DNA from: Petunia secreta
Lineage: Eukaryota > Streptophyta > Magnoliopsida > Solanales > Solanaceae
Reading direction: 5' to 3'
DNA: 64,000 nucleotides
Assembly: GCA_029990175.1 (NCBI GenBank)
Contig: JARKIP010000011.1
Span: 7,812,001 to 7,876,000, forward strand
Shown: positions 1-11,091 of the stretch, piece by piece
Position numbering within the stretch: position 1 is the first letter of the stretch
Layout of the letters: every line of letters starts with the position of its first letter
Position numbers and translations under genes: made by a program
The notes under the pieces: model-generated
Database searches by the model: none
What the model saw: the letters and a program-made list of their open reading frames with translations, nothing else
What the model was told of the DNA's origin: nothing

Positions 1-930
1 TCAAATTCATTTTTAAATATAGGTGAAGTATCAAAACTAAGTTCATCACTCACACTTGAGAAGTCATCATAGATAATCTTGTCCAATTCATTCAATTTGG
101 ACTCCTCAAGGTCATTATTATCCTTACCATAACACATAGGTCCACCAAAAAGAAGCATATCAACGAGGGTATGTTCAACTATCTCATCTTCCCCTTTGTC
201 AAAGATAGGTGGTATGTCATAGCAAAGGTCACAATCAAAGTCAACTATCACATCTACACTAGAGAGAGGTTCATTGAACAATGAGCTCACATCATGATGT
301 GGCTTAGCATTTCTCTCAATTAGTGCTACACAAGCACGCACAAGTTGACTACTAGACTCTTCGCTAGTGGCATATTCACTAGATGCATCACAAGCACCAA
401 CTAGCGTTGAGTCATCACAAGACAAGAAACTAGTTGGATCGTGAGAAGATGAAGCAACACTTACATTTGAGTTACTTCCTTGAGCACTCTCTTCACTTGA
501 AGTGTCATGTTCAATTCCTCCCTCATGAAGTTCACATTGAAGATTTTCCTCCTCTTGTCTTTTCTTCCAAGCACATGGTTGAGGCTCCAATGACTTGTCT
601 TCAAATGTACCTACACACAAGCCAAAACAAGTAGTAGAAGAAGAAGAAGATATAGCATAGTTAGAACAAAGAGTGTCCTTACTCTCACCTTGTCTTTCCT
701 CTCCTCTCATTTCTCTCACTTTTCTCTCAAGGCCAAGTGTAGGTTCGGGTGACAATCCACTCACATCACTCCTCACTTCCTCTCCTTTTTCCTCTCTAGG
801 ATTGTCACCGGTCACTCCCTCACTCCTCTCTTTCTTTTGTCTCTCATGTTCAAGTACAATGGAATGAGACTCAAGATTGTCTTCATTTGGAGTAGGGTGA
901 CCCTTCACTTGTTTCAAATCATCACCTTAG
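1..930 (-). pseudogene. Retrotransposon internal coding region (gag-like or unknown), cut by the window edge
   Basis: On the minus strand one reading frame stays open from about 930 to base 1 with no stop, coding for an acidic, Ser/Glu-rich protein of about 300 residues. Near its visible end it has an Asp/Cys-rich stretch containing FDCDLCYDIPPIFDKG. It lies downstream of a primer binding site and LTR on the same strand (2176-3213), so it should be the first internal ORF of that element. It has no ATG in this frame. The ATG-started ORF at 914-1120 is in another frame, so a frameshift near 925 probably separates the N-terminus from this body. I do not recognise the domain and do not assign a function. 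Not a host gene, judging by context. Confidence 0.5.
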
Positions 931-1120
931 GGATTGCCCAAGTTGTGGGGAATGCCCAATACACTATCACGAGTGCCTTCTCTGGCATCTTTTGAGACAC
1001 TCGGGGGCTCTCTTCTCTTACAAGGCTCTCAAGCCTCGCACTTATTGCTCTTACCTCGGCCAAGAGAGTCGCGAAGAAGCTCACCGGGACCCTAATGGTA
1101 TCGTCAACGTCTCCAGCCAT
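914..1120 (-). pseudogene. N-terminal part of the first ORF of the left-edge LTR element
   Basis: A 68-residue ORF starting with MAGDVDDTIRVPVSFF. The residues that follow (LLAEVRAISARLESLV) look like an amphipathic helix or short coiled coil, as seen at the start of many plant gag proteins. It is the first ATG-led ORF after the leader that follows the primer binding site at 2176-2187. It leaves frame near 925, where the long open frame of the neighbouring entry takes over. That fits one small indel. Function not assigned beyond likely gag N-terminus. Confidence 0.45.
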
Positions 1121-2175
1121 GTACCTACAAAAATAAAAAGACTAAAATAAGAGGTTAGAGTAAAAACCTCACACGCTCCCTCACTTTTGAAAGTCACTCG
1201 GGTACACTCGTTTAGTGGTGGGGGATTTATCACTCAAGCTTGATTTCAAAAGCTTCCTCGTAGTTGAACAACCTCCTCAATAACCATTCAAGTTCACAAG
1301 AACCAAATACTCTCCGAGAAGAGTGGAATTGATGGGACTCTATGAACGCTAGGCTATTTAAGTGAGCACTTGAAGCAAAAATGCACTACGAGTCTTCTTT
1401 GATTTCTACTCTCCTCTAAGCACGAGTAGCCTAAAATCTCAAGGACTAGTACTAGTAAAGTAGGAGTGTTACTTGAAAAGTACTAGTCGGAAGTGATACA
1501 AGCTAAAAAAATACGAAAACCAACGAAAAACAACTACCCGGACAACTTCCAGAAACAGGCCCCCGCTTCTGTAACAGGCGGTCCGTCTGATTTTTCACAG
1601 TGTGTAGTAGGAGGTCCGCCTAGAAAAGTGGGAGGTCCGCCTAGTGAGATCCAGAGACTTTCACCAAAGTGGGCGGTCCGCCTCTGTAAATGGGCGGTCC
1701 GCCTACTGTGTCTCACAGCACAGTCCGAACTCGTGTTCTTGGCTTTTGGCACCCAATTTTCCAAGGTTTTAAAGGTGTTTACCTAATTCAAAGGTTCCCC
1801 AATGTGTTTTCAATTACTACCAGAAGCCCCAATGATTTATAACAACATTCAATCAACACAAATCAAATTCAAGAAATTTTGAACAAATTCTAGGGTTTTT
1901 CCAACTTTTGGGGATTTGATTTTCAAGATTACAATTCACAACCTTAAAACGTGTTTCGTGGGCACCCAATCAACGGAAATATGCTAACATACGATCCCCG
2001 ATAACAAATACCAAAGAAATCATCATAACTAAGAACAACTAACATTTTTTTTTTTTTTGAATTTTTTTTCTTCTTTTTCAATTTAACAAGAACAAGAGCA
2101 TGGAAAACAACAAGAAACAAAGATAACAAGAACGAAGAGTAGGACGAGGATTCGTAGGAACGTAACCCTAGCCTC
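1121..2175 (-). other. Untranslated leader of the left-edge LTR element
   Basis: About 1 kb between the primer binding site and the first ORF (minus strand). It holds a homopolymer T run near 2044-2060, simple A/T-rich sequence and the GC-box block at 1575-1705. Small ORFs here (1534-1764, 1944-2288 minus) come from repeats or poly-Lys runs, and I do not call them genes. Confidence 0.5.
1575..1705. repeat. Cluster of five near-palindromic GGCGGTCCGCC boxes in the leader
   Basis: The near-palindrome GGCGGTCCGCC (or one-base variants such as GGAGGTCCGCC) occurs five times between about 1578 and 1704. The spacers are similar to those in the LTR of the same element (2866-3022), for example the flank AGAAAAGTGGG and the phrase CCAGAGACTT. 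The block therefore looks like a copy of an LTR segment placed in the leader, or the reverse. Confidence 0.8.
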
Positions 2176-2187
2176 GCTATGATACCA
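2176..2187 (-). promoter_or_regulatory. Primer binding site, initiator-Met tRNA type
   Basis: Read on the minus strand, TGGTATCATAGC follows the LTR end after two spacer bases. It matches the usual plant initiator-methionine tRNA primer site (TGGTATCAGAGC) at 11 of 12 positions. It fixes the element as minus-strand and the LTR at 2190-3213 as its 5' LTR. Confidence 0.8.
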
Positions 2188-2189
2188 AC

Positions 2190-3213
2190 TGATGTAGCGA
2201 AAAATACGGAATCGATAAAGTAAAGATAAAAGCGAGTTGAACTAATCAAATTCAATTTTTCTCGTTCTATCTCGGAGTGTCCATTCACTCGAAACTGCTC
2301 GGCTAGATATATCCTTGTCCTCTGAACAAATTAACAACTATTAAAAATGGAAAAAGATAGATCTTTTCTAGCTTAGCCTAGGCAGGGGAAAATTTTTGGT
2401 ATTCAGGGAGCGTGTATAGTGAGAACCAGATCTTTTCTGTTCTTGGCTTAACAAATAGGACGTGGCTCGAACAATTACCTAAGTAGCACCGAAGAACTTG
2501 TTTCGATACACCTCGGGCGAATGTCAAGGAATACCTACACTAAGCAGCTATCCTCGAAAGACACTCGGCTCTCACAAATAGAATGATCAACAGAGGATTG
2601 AAGTTCAACTTGGAATTCACCAAGTGAAATCAAGCCCGCACAAGGGGTTTTCATTGAATAGCTCTCAAGCTTTCAAGTTTTATGTTCATCATTCAAAGTA
2701 GGCTAAGTGAAATGAAAGACTAAGGAGTCTATTTATAGCATCCCCTTTACATGTTATGAAATGACTAAAAGCCCACAAGTTGGGTTTAAAACACTAAAGG
2801 CCACATAGGGCTATACTAGGAAATACACACACCAAAAGGAATCACATCATGTTGTCAAAGGAAATGGGCGGTCCACCCATAAAACTAGGTACCCGGCCTA
2901 GTGTGCAGCTTGCTGAGTGTTGTTGGAGAGTGGGCGGTCTGCCTCTGTAAAGGGGCGGTCCGCCTAGTAAACTTCAGAGACTTGAAGGGGCGGTCTACCT
3001 AGAAAAGTGGGTGGCCCACCTCTTCCTGTAGCTTCTTAAAATGCCTCAAAATGTGTCTCTCGAGCCTCTCATTTGGAGCCTAAGTGGTCCTCATTCTATG
3101 GTGCTCCAATGTATGATCTTCAAGTCGCTTTCGGAGCCCGTGACTTATCGTCTTTGTGCTTTCGAGCTTGACTCTTGATGGTTGGTGCTTTGGCTCCAAT
3201 TTGCCCCGCATCA
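2190..3213 (-). mobile_element. 5' LTR (1,024 bp) of an LTR retrotransposon running off the left edge
   Basis: Begins TGATGTAG and ends CCGCATCA on the plus strand, giving the inverted TGATG/CATCA tips. A TATAAATA box reads on the minus strand at about 2730-2737. Five GC-rich near-palindromic boxes (GGGCGGTCCGCCT and variants) lie at 2866-3022. It is recognisably related to the solo LTR at 10321-11086: the same ends, a common block around AAGTAGCAACGGAGAACTTG, the same TATA position and a GC-box cluster in the same place. The partner LTR is outside the window, so the target duplication cannot be checked. Confidence 0.8.
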
Positions 3214-4108
3214 GCAGCAGTGACCTATCTCGTCTCACCATGAGCAAAGGAAGATCTGAAACCAAAAGTAAGTTGTGCCCATATGGGCTAAGTACAATAT
3301 AAAGACATATCGTACAAAGTAAGTATCATCGATTACCTTCTAAAAGAGGTGAAGCAACATATCTATAATAGATGAAGGCATGCTTAGTAATAGTCCAAGC
3401 ATAAGTAACATTTCATAAAAATATTATTGGTTAAGTGATTTATACATTTAATACTTCCTCTTATTAAGTGGGGATGCCAATAGCAATTAGTGCATAAAAA
3501 TTTCCATCTTTTAGGTGTGTAAGCTTGTCATTCCTCTACTTTAGAAGTTCATCATACCATTTCACCATTTAGAGTATTTTTGTAACCCTTCCTTCAATTT
3601 AGGAGTGAACTATATCATGCAACCATTTAGGTGTGTGCAAGTAACTCTTCTTGATGCTATGGTTCTTCCACCATATTTACTTTCTTTCATTAACTTGGTC
3701 TTGACGATCCATAAAAATATTCGTATGATTATAACACTTCTTCTAGACTAAATCATATTGTGATACAATGTAAAGTTATGATGCATCATTCGTGGACATA
3801 ACATAATCAATAAGCCTTAAAATCACTTTCATAAATATACACTAAGTGCTACATAGAAATTATATGTATTTTCATAGAATTTATTTGTCAAAAATACTAA
3901 ACACTTCAAGCATTATGTTAAATCATGGTTAGTATAGTCATTCGCTCCAACGAACTACTATTAACATGTAAATGTTTCATAACTTTAAAAACAAGAGTTT
4001 CAGTTAAAACTCCTTAAAAAAGTAAGTCTCAACATACTTGGATGGTTGAATTCTCTTTTAATGGCATCTTGAAAGCCCTACCAAACTCATTTTTCTTAAT
4101 CCCTCCCC

Positions 4109-4150
<42 letters not shown>

Positions 4151-4917
4151 TTGGGTATTTATAGACTAAGTTGGGCACTATAACGTCCAATTTGTGATCA
4201 CTGCAATGCTAAGGTGTGCATGGAGCTACCAAATGACTGTTCTAGGGGTTTTTAGTGGTAACTTTTGGGTGTTGCAATGCATCTGCACCACTCCCAAACT
4301 TCTATAAAATTTTTCACCTAGTACCATAAATATGTCCATGCCCTCTAACGATATAGCCACCCTTGAGTAGATGGGTGCACATACTTAAATAACCTTAACT
4401 TGTTTAATTAGTCAATAATTAGTCTAAATTGGTATACAAGAACTTTGAAAAGGTTTAGGGACATCACAAACTCCTTTAGCGTACATACCCGAAATGAATA
4501 CATCGAAAACGTAGAAAATGTGTAAATTACACCACTTAGCCACTATAAGGAATGCGTTTTAGCTCCGATTCAATACTGAAAAATCTAATTACATAAAACT
4601 CAATAAATGACCAAGATAGACTCTTACATACACCCCTAAATTGTACGATCACAAATGCATGGATAACCGAACTCGGATTAATAACGTCGAATTGCCAAAA
4701 AGCCGGATGCCCCTTTAGTGTGACGTTTAACATTTTTCTCCATTTAACAATCTTATCTCGTGTTATGACGATTAGCCAAAAGTTTATTTATTCACTAGTT
4801 TAAAACTTGGGACTGTTGTTTAAATTTTACAAGCAAGTATTAGTGATTTGACAAAAGTGGTAAACAATTGTACGTTAAATGATATGCCAATACTAGCGAT
4901 GAGGTTTTGGCACGCCT
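3214..4917. other. Non-coding interval, no gene seen
   Basis: About 1.7 kb of A/T-rich sequence between the LTR element and the MULE. Apart from a dinucleotide microsatellite at 4108-4150 I see no ORF with recognisable content and no clear element ends. Confidence 0.5.
4108..4150. repeat. (CT)n(CA)n compound microsatellite
   Basis: An uninterrupted run of CT units followed directly by CA units. Confidence 0.95.
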
Positions 4918-4926
4918 ATCAAAACT

Positions 4927-5059
4927 GGCTGAAGTGCACAAAAGGCCAGTTTTGCCACTGGTCTTAGGGCAAAGGCCACTAAAATCAAAACATTTACTTT
5001 GTGGCCACTTACATTACACCCACCATAAATAAAAAAGAAAAAAGACTAAATTACCCCTC
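4927..5059 (+). repeat. Left terminal inverted repeat of the MULE (degenerate)
   Basis: Starts GGCTGAAGTGCACAAAAGG directly after the 9-bp target duplication. Boxes AAGGCCAGTTTTGCC, AAGGCCACTAAAA and GTGGCCACTTACATTAC pair with three GAGGCCACT boxes at the other end. The inner edge is the conserved TTACCCCTC block. Confidence 0.75.
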
Positions 5060-6084
5060 GTTGTATATATAAACAACTAGTTCGTTATTCTCTGTTTCGT
5101 TACTTTGTCATTGCTGCTGCTGAATTTTCTTCACCAATCTCTTCATCAATTCTTCACCAAATCTCACTTTTCAAATTTTTTCACAAGTTTCGTTTAAAAA
5201 TTGTAAGTATTCTATGTTTCAATTTTACGTTATGCTACTTTAAGACTGAATTTGAACTGAATTCAGAGAAATTCGTTTAAAATTTAGTAGTTTTAATACC
5301 TCGATGTGCCGTTGATGACTGAACTTCAGTATCACCATTGTCGTGTTAAGTATCAGAACACTAGAACTGAAGTTTGAACTAAAATTCAGTTCATTATGAC
5401 TGAACTTCAGTATTAAGTATTCTACGTTTAAATTTTACGTTATGCTACATTAAAACTGAGTTTCAACTAAGTTCAATCCATGTGAACTGAATTCAGAGAT
5501 ATTAGTTTAAAATTTAGTAGTTTTAATACCTCGATGTGCCGTTGATGACTGAACTTCAGTATCGCCGTTGTCGTGTTGAGTATCAGCATACTATCACTGA
5601 AGTTTAAACTAAAATTCAGTTCATTATGACTGAATTTCAGTGCTTAAGGGCTGAAAAGTTCATTTATAAACTGAAAAAAGCAACCTCAGGACTTTGCGAT
5701 TACTTATTGGCATTACCGTGTTAAGTACCAACACAATAGAACTGAAGTTTGAACTAAAAATTCAGTTCACTAGGACTGAACTCCAGTTCTTAAGACTGAA
5801 CTTCATTTGTTCAGTCCTTATGGATAGAACTTAAGTCCACATAAACTGAACTTCAATCCACATGCGGTGGAGCTTTCAATGGTCTAATGTATAGAACTTA
5901 CTCCAGTCCTTATGCATAGAACTTAAGTCCATTAAGACTAAACTTCAGTGCTTAAGGACTGAAAGTTCATTTTATAAACTGAAAGAGGCAACCTCAAGAC
6001 TTTGTGATTACTTATTGCTATTGTTATTAAGACTGAACTTCTTATTAACACAATTCTTTCTCTGGTTTACTTATTCAATGCAAA
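5060..6084 (+). repeat. 5' leader of the transposase gene with a tandem duplication and dispersed TTCAGTCC motif
   Basis: A 209-230-bp unit occurs twice in tandem (5204-5412 and 5413 to about 5640). Both copies share TAAGTATTCTA, TTACGTTATGCTAC and CCTCGATGTGCCGTTGATGA. The stretch 5640-6040 is dense with CTGAACTTCAGT-type motifs. No ORF of note before the ATG at 6085. Confidence 0.75.
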
Positions 6085-9000
6085 ATGGCTACAGTTTGTT
6101 TGGTTATTACTTTCAATGGGAATTGGACAAAAGATTACAAGTACTTGGATCATGAAACAAAACTTCTACTTGTTAATGAAATGATTGAATTCAGAACTTT
6201 CATGCACAAGATTTATGAAGCAACACATTTCACTGGCACTGTCAATATATGATTTGATATTAGAATGGACTCGAGCAGAGGAATGCTTGTAACTACAGAA
6301 GAAAAAATGAGGACATGCATGCACTTGTTGAAGAATGATCCGACTTTCAAGAATAGCCGTTTCGTGATTGACAAGCTAGAGAATCAAACTCCTCGTACAG
6401 AAGTTTCACCCCAGGAGGGGACCCTGATAATGCAGATCGACTGCATTCAAGCAATTAAAAATAATCATACTCTATTCACAGAGCTTCCACAACAAGAGGA
6501 AGGCTTGATAATGCAGATCGACTCCAACCTAGCACTTGAAACACCTGGCATTGCTGAGACACTGCAACCAAACAATACTCCATTTTAGTCACCAGCGCCA
6601 ACATTTGAATGCCCTAGTAGCACACCAGCTACCAAGAGCAAACGGAAAAGGTCCAGGGTAAAACAGAAACAATCTCCAGCGATGATATTAACAGGAGATG
6701 TATCATCGAAAGATGTAGAAGCATACTCAACATTTGACAATAAGGAAACCATGATGAAGTATTTTGTCAAGATGGCAATCAAGGAGCATTTTGAGTTCAA
6801 GGTTATCAGATCAAATAGAACGAGATATGAACTGAAATGCATCGATCCAAACTGTGATTGGAATATTAGAGCAAGAAGGATAAAAGATTCCTCACTGTTT
6901 AAGGTAATTAAGTTTCAGAATACACATAAATGCTCCGTTGATGTTAAGAAGGCTGATCAAAAACATGCCACGTCAACATTGATAAGTGACTACTTTCTTG
7001 AAAACATCCGCGACTACAGAACAGAAGTTAGACCAACATTTATTGTCAACGAAATGAGAAGGATACACGGGGTTGAAATAGGATATATCAACGCATGGCG
7101 TTCAATTCAAGCAACAAACACATTAATTAGGGGAGGACCTGATGAGCATTATCATCTGCTCCCTTTATACTTGCATGCGCTGAAAGAGAGAAATCCAAGC
7201 GCTCACACAAATCTAAAGATAGACAGTCTTAATCGGTAAGCATTCCTCAAAAGTGAGTTCGATTGCTATACGGAAATTCAAAACTTTCTAAGAATTAAAT
7301 TTGTCATATTTTAAAATATTTCAGGTTTATGTATATGTTTGTTGCTTTCAAGCCATCAATAGACGGTTGGAGGTATTGTCGACCAGTGATAGCAGTAGAC
7401 GCAACATTTCTGAAGGCGAAATATCTAGGTGTTCTCATCATTGCTGTAGCAAAAGATGCAAATAATCAAATCTTCCCTCTAGCTTATGGGATTGCAGACT
7501 CTGAAAACAATGAAGCTTACACTTGGTTCTTCACTTAGCTGCGAAGGACAATAGGTATTCGTCCTGAACTGGTGTTTCTATCAGACAGAAACAAATCAAT
7601 CGCGCATGGAATTGCACAAGTTTATCCTGATAGCCACCATGGTATATGCATCTACCACTTTGAAAAGAATCTAAACCAAAAGAACGTGAGAACCACAGTG
7701 ATAAGTCTGTTTAAAACTGCTGCAAGAGCTTATAAGCGTGAAGAGTTTCATTATTTCATGTCCCAATTAGAGGGAATAGATAGAAACACGTTCAACTACA
7801 TAATGGAAGAACCACCTGAAAGATGAGCTAGATCTTACTCACGGAGGCGACGATATGATATGCTTACAACAAATATGGTTGAGTCGATGAATTCTGCATT
7901 ACTTGAAGCAAGAGAGTTGCCCATTTTTAGCCTTTTGGATTTAATCATTCTTAAGAAGCAGAAATGGTTTTGTGAAAGAAGAACTACTGCTCAAGAGACT
8001 TTTCATAGCTTATCAAGGTGGGCAGAAGATGAAATGAACAAGAAGATTCAAGTGGCCTTCACAATAAATGTAAGTATACAGCACTAGACTCGGGCCAAAT
8101 ATGCAATCTTAATAGTGTATAAAAAGTACAGATAAAGATGGGTGAAGATCAGTCCATGTAGACTGAAAATTCAGGACTGTGAATAGAACTTCAGTAAAAA
8201 AGAGGAGATGGGGTTCAGACTTTTGATGATAGCACTTTTGTACATAACGCACTGGGGGGTGGAGGTCAATACTTATTGATACAACTTCAGTCCATAACAG
8301 TAAACAAGTTCAAGTACAGAGAGTTCGATCCTTGTGGGTTTGAACTCCAGTCCATATGATTTGAACTTCAATAAGTCCATTAGAACTGTACTCATGAACT
8401 CTTGCTCTGACTTACTAATAGCCGATTTTAAATACCATTTGTACTGACTCATAAAAGTTATTATTTTTCATTTCAAATAGGTATTCCCCACAGGTACAAC
8501 AACATTTAATGTGCAAGATGAAGGAAAAAGCTTCAACGTCGACTTAAAAAAGAGGACCTGTGACTGTCTTCAATTCCAGACTGATGAACTCCCATGTGTA
8601 CATGCAATTGCATGCATTAAGAAAAGACGACTGCTGAAATCTAAGTTTTGCTCAAAATGGTATTCACGAGAGTTTTGGTTAAACTCATATCAAGGTGAGG
8701 TGAATATGATAGGGCACAAAAGCTCTTGGACTGTACTAGATACCGTAAAAAGCCAGATGATAGAGACTCCTAATGTCAAAATACAACGAGGAAGAAGGAA
8801 AACAAAGAGATACATCTCGATTGCTGAGGCTGTACGAGTCAAATCAAACAAATATAGTCGATGCAAACTCAGAGGACATGATAGAACCTCATGCACAAAT
8901 ACTCCAGTAGTCCGACCCTATTCAAGTATATATAGGTACTGCTACTTCCTTCATTATCCATAAACTTTTTTTTTACTAAATATGTCCCCCTACTAATTTG

Positions 9001-9115
9001 ATTTTCTAACTTCTTTTTGTTTCATGAAACTGCTTGGCTGTGAATGATGGTGCAGAAAAACATGAAGATATTCAAATTGCTGATAGTTTCTTATCCAAGA
9101 TTCAAGATAATGAAG
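6085..9115 (+). pseudogene. MURA-type Mutator transposase, spliced, inactivated by nonsense codons
   Basis: Encodes the enzyme that cuts and pastes the MULE in the nucleus. Exons: 6085-7235, 7325-8069, 8481-8935 and possibly 9056-9115, with GT/AG introns. Visible parts in order: an N-terminal region; a MuDR DNA-binding zinc region (LKCIDPNCDWNIRARR through THKCSVD, 6829-6947); the MULE catalytic domain with first Asp in VIAVDATFLKAKYLG (about 7391-7434), second Asp in FLSDRNKSIAHG (about 7575) and Glu in TTNMVESMNSALLEAR (about 7866); a SWIM zinc finger CDCLQFQTDELPCVHAIA (8557-8610); and a C-terminal zinc knuckle whose first Cys is Tyr (YSRCKLRGHDRTSC). The frame is continuous except for stops at 6250 (TGA), 6586 (TAG), 7536 (TAG) and 7824 (TGA). 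So it is a recently silenced pseudogene. The start is the first in-frame ATG after the leader. The last exon is a guess from splice sites. Confidence 0.88.
8070..8480 (+). other. Second intron of the transposase gene, filled with the element's short motif
   Basis: GTAAGT donor at 8070 and AATAG acceptor at 8480; joining them keeps the frame. Inside, 8130-8410 has several TTCAGTCCAT/TGAACTTC motifs like those in the leader and intergenic parts. The motif is therefore also tolerated in transcribed, spliced-out DNA. Confidence 0.75.
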
Positions 9116-9773
9116 GTATTCAAACTCTGAATGCATTGCAGTTTATTTTTTTTATCTGTCTGTATGTTAATAAGTTTGATACTAGCATTTGAATTTGAAG
9201 CACTTTCAGTCCATATAAGACTGAATTTGTAGGTACTTATGGAGTGTACTTCAGCCTTTCAATATGAAAAAATCTCAATCCTTACGGTTACTGAATTTAC
9301 ATTTTTAAATTGAACTTCAGTACTTATGGAGGAACGTGCAGCCTTTAACTTGTGTCTTCAGGGATAGAAGTTAAACTTAAAATTTTATCGTCGAGGATAA
9401 AATTTAATACTGGGATATAGGAACTTCATTCCATAATGATAGAAGTTCAGTCAATGAGGGTAAAAAGAACTTCAGTCCATATGGTTTGAACTTCCATACT
9501 TGGAGACAGAAATTTATTCCTGGTGGATAGAAAGCTCAGACTATATTCTACATACCAAAAACACAGAAGTTTGAGCTTCCACCCTTGTGAGTAGAAGTTT
9601 GATCTCATGAATTAAAAACATCCATCCTTAAAAAGACAAAAGTTCAATCAATACTTAGAGACAAAAGTTCAAACTCATTGTTGCAGCATTGGTAAACTTG
9701 AAAAACAAAAAAATCTAAAAAACTCACAATATATTACCAACAAAACATAAGAGACAACACATATATTATCTTA
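9116..9773. other. Non-coding spacer inside the MULE
   Basis: Between the 3' ends of the transposase gene and the convergent B3-like gene. Contains many AGAAGTTCAGTC/GAACTTCAGTCC motifs; no ORF. Confidence 0.6.
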
Positions 9774-10214
9774 TCAGGCATCTTCAACATCAGACCCACT
9801 ACTAGAACTGGAACTTAAAGGTTCTGTAACATCCTGCCAATTAGTAGCACTTAAAACCACACGATCTGAGGATTCCACAACTCCAAAAAGTATCCTAGTT
9901 CCTACTCCAAGATTATTACTACGGACAAACTCCCTCCATCCATTAGAGAACCACCTTTCTCTTCCCATTTTTAGGTACTTCATCCGGAAATGAGTACCAT
10001 GGCAAATTACAGTTGCTGGAACATTACGTCCTGGAAGCGTAATTGCCAACAATTCTGGCAAAACCTTTGCAACAAAAAAAAATGAACACTGTTATTTTAT
10101 AATAACAAATAACAAAAATAAAACTTTCGAAAGACAAAAACTGTATGAATAACTTACAAACTGATCTGATTCAGTATCCAATTCAGTCAAAACTGCATCA
10201 ATGAGTGTTGCCAT
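9774..10214 (-). CDS. Small B3-like DNA-binding protein (115 aa, two exons) carried by the MULE
   Basis: Exon 1 is 10214-10158 (ATG plus 18 codons). The GTAAGT donor joins the CAAAG acceptor so that exon 2 runs 10064-9774, and the joined frame is intact at 115 residues. The core reads as one B3 fold: VLPELLAITLPGRNVPATV, then FRMKYLKMGRERWFSNGWREFV and NNLGVGTRILFGVV. This follows the usual B3 order of an N-terminal beta strand, the W..GW.EFV segment and a GD/GT-like turn before a hydrophobic strand. B3 proteins bind DNA in the nucleus. The tail is Ser/Asp-rich. It diverges from a second B3-like gene at 11846. A solo LTR sits 107 bp upstream of the ATG. The missing GD aspartate (GT) may weaken the match. 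Confidence 0.65.
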
Positions 10215-10320
10215 CTTAGAAATAGAAATTATTTTGTTGTTCTCTTCAATAATAGTAAGGTCTATTTCTATTGCTATAATTATAGAAAACACATTCTGTA
10301 TTTTTGTGTGTTTTCATTTT

Positions 10321-11086
10321 TGATGTAGGGAAAACGCGGAAAAGATAAAAGGATAAAGAACGAGACGTAACTCGATCTCTAATCCCAAGTAGCAACGGAG
10401 AACTTGTTCCGCTACACCCCGGGAGAAGGACAAGAACACCTACGCTATGCAACTACCCTCGAGTCAACTAGAACTCGCAAGTAGAATGGTCGGAGAGGGG
10501 TTGTTAGTCAACTAGAATCCACTAGAAGTAACAAGTCCCAACTAAGGTTGGTTTTCATAAACCCAAAGAGAATCCACTCTTTACAATATTCAATTCATCA
10601 TTCAACATAAACTAACTGTAAAATAAGCTAGGCTTGGCTATTTATAGTGTTTCCCAAGCTTACACAATGACTTAAATACCCTTACTAATAGGGTTCATCA
10701 AATAAGCCACGTAGGGCAAAATAGTAAAAGAAACATAAGTTCAGCAGCTAGGAGGGGCGCCTGGAACATGCTGAAGCTAGGCGGGGCGCCTGGAGCTAGG
10801 CGGGGCGCCTAGGCTAGGCGGGCGCCTGGGCTGGGGCGCCTAGGCAGGCGGGGCGCCTGGGCACAATTCCCTTCTTTAGGCAGTGAGCTTCCTAGGCGGG
10901 GCGCCTGGGTCTAGGCGGGGCGCCTGGCTGTGCTGGGCCTTCTTCCTCCTCCTTAGGCGTGGAGCCTAATGCTGAGACCATCCGGAGCACTTCCAAAGCC
11001 CTTGACTTCAAGTCCATTGTATCTTCCAAGCTTGGCACATATCGGAAGGTGTTGGAAAGTATCTTGGCACGATTTGCCCTGCATCA
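10321..11086 (-). mobile_element. Solo LTR (766 bp) between the two B3-like genes
   Basis: Starts TGATGTAGGG and ends CCCTGCATCA, flanked by a perfect 5-bp duplication ATTTT (10316-10320 and 11087-11091). There is no internal region, which fits LTR-LTR recombination. It is related to the LTR at 2190-3213. A TATAAATA box reads on the minus strand near 10639-10647. The block 10750-10970 carries at least six copies of AGGCGGGGCGCCTGG-type boxes. The orientation (minus) places its promoter pointing at the 9774-10214 gene. Confidence 0.92.
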
Positions 11087-11091
11087 ATTTT

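Noticed and set aside
1534..1764. Minus ORF of 76 codons with GGPPT and RRTAH repeats
   Set aside because: It is the translation of the GC-box repeats; no start context and no independent support.
1944..2288. 114-codon minus ORF with poly-Lys
   Set aside because: Crosses the primer site and LTR border and depends on a homopolymer run.
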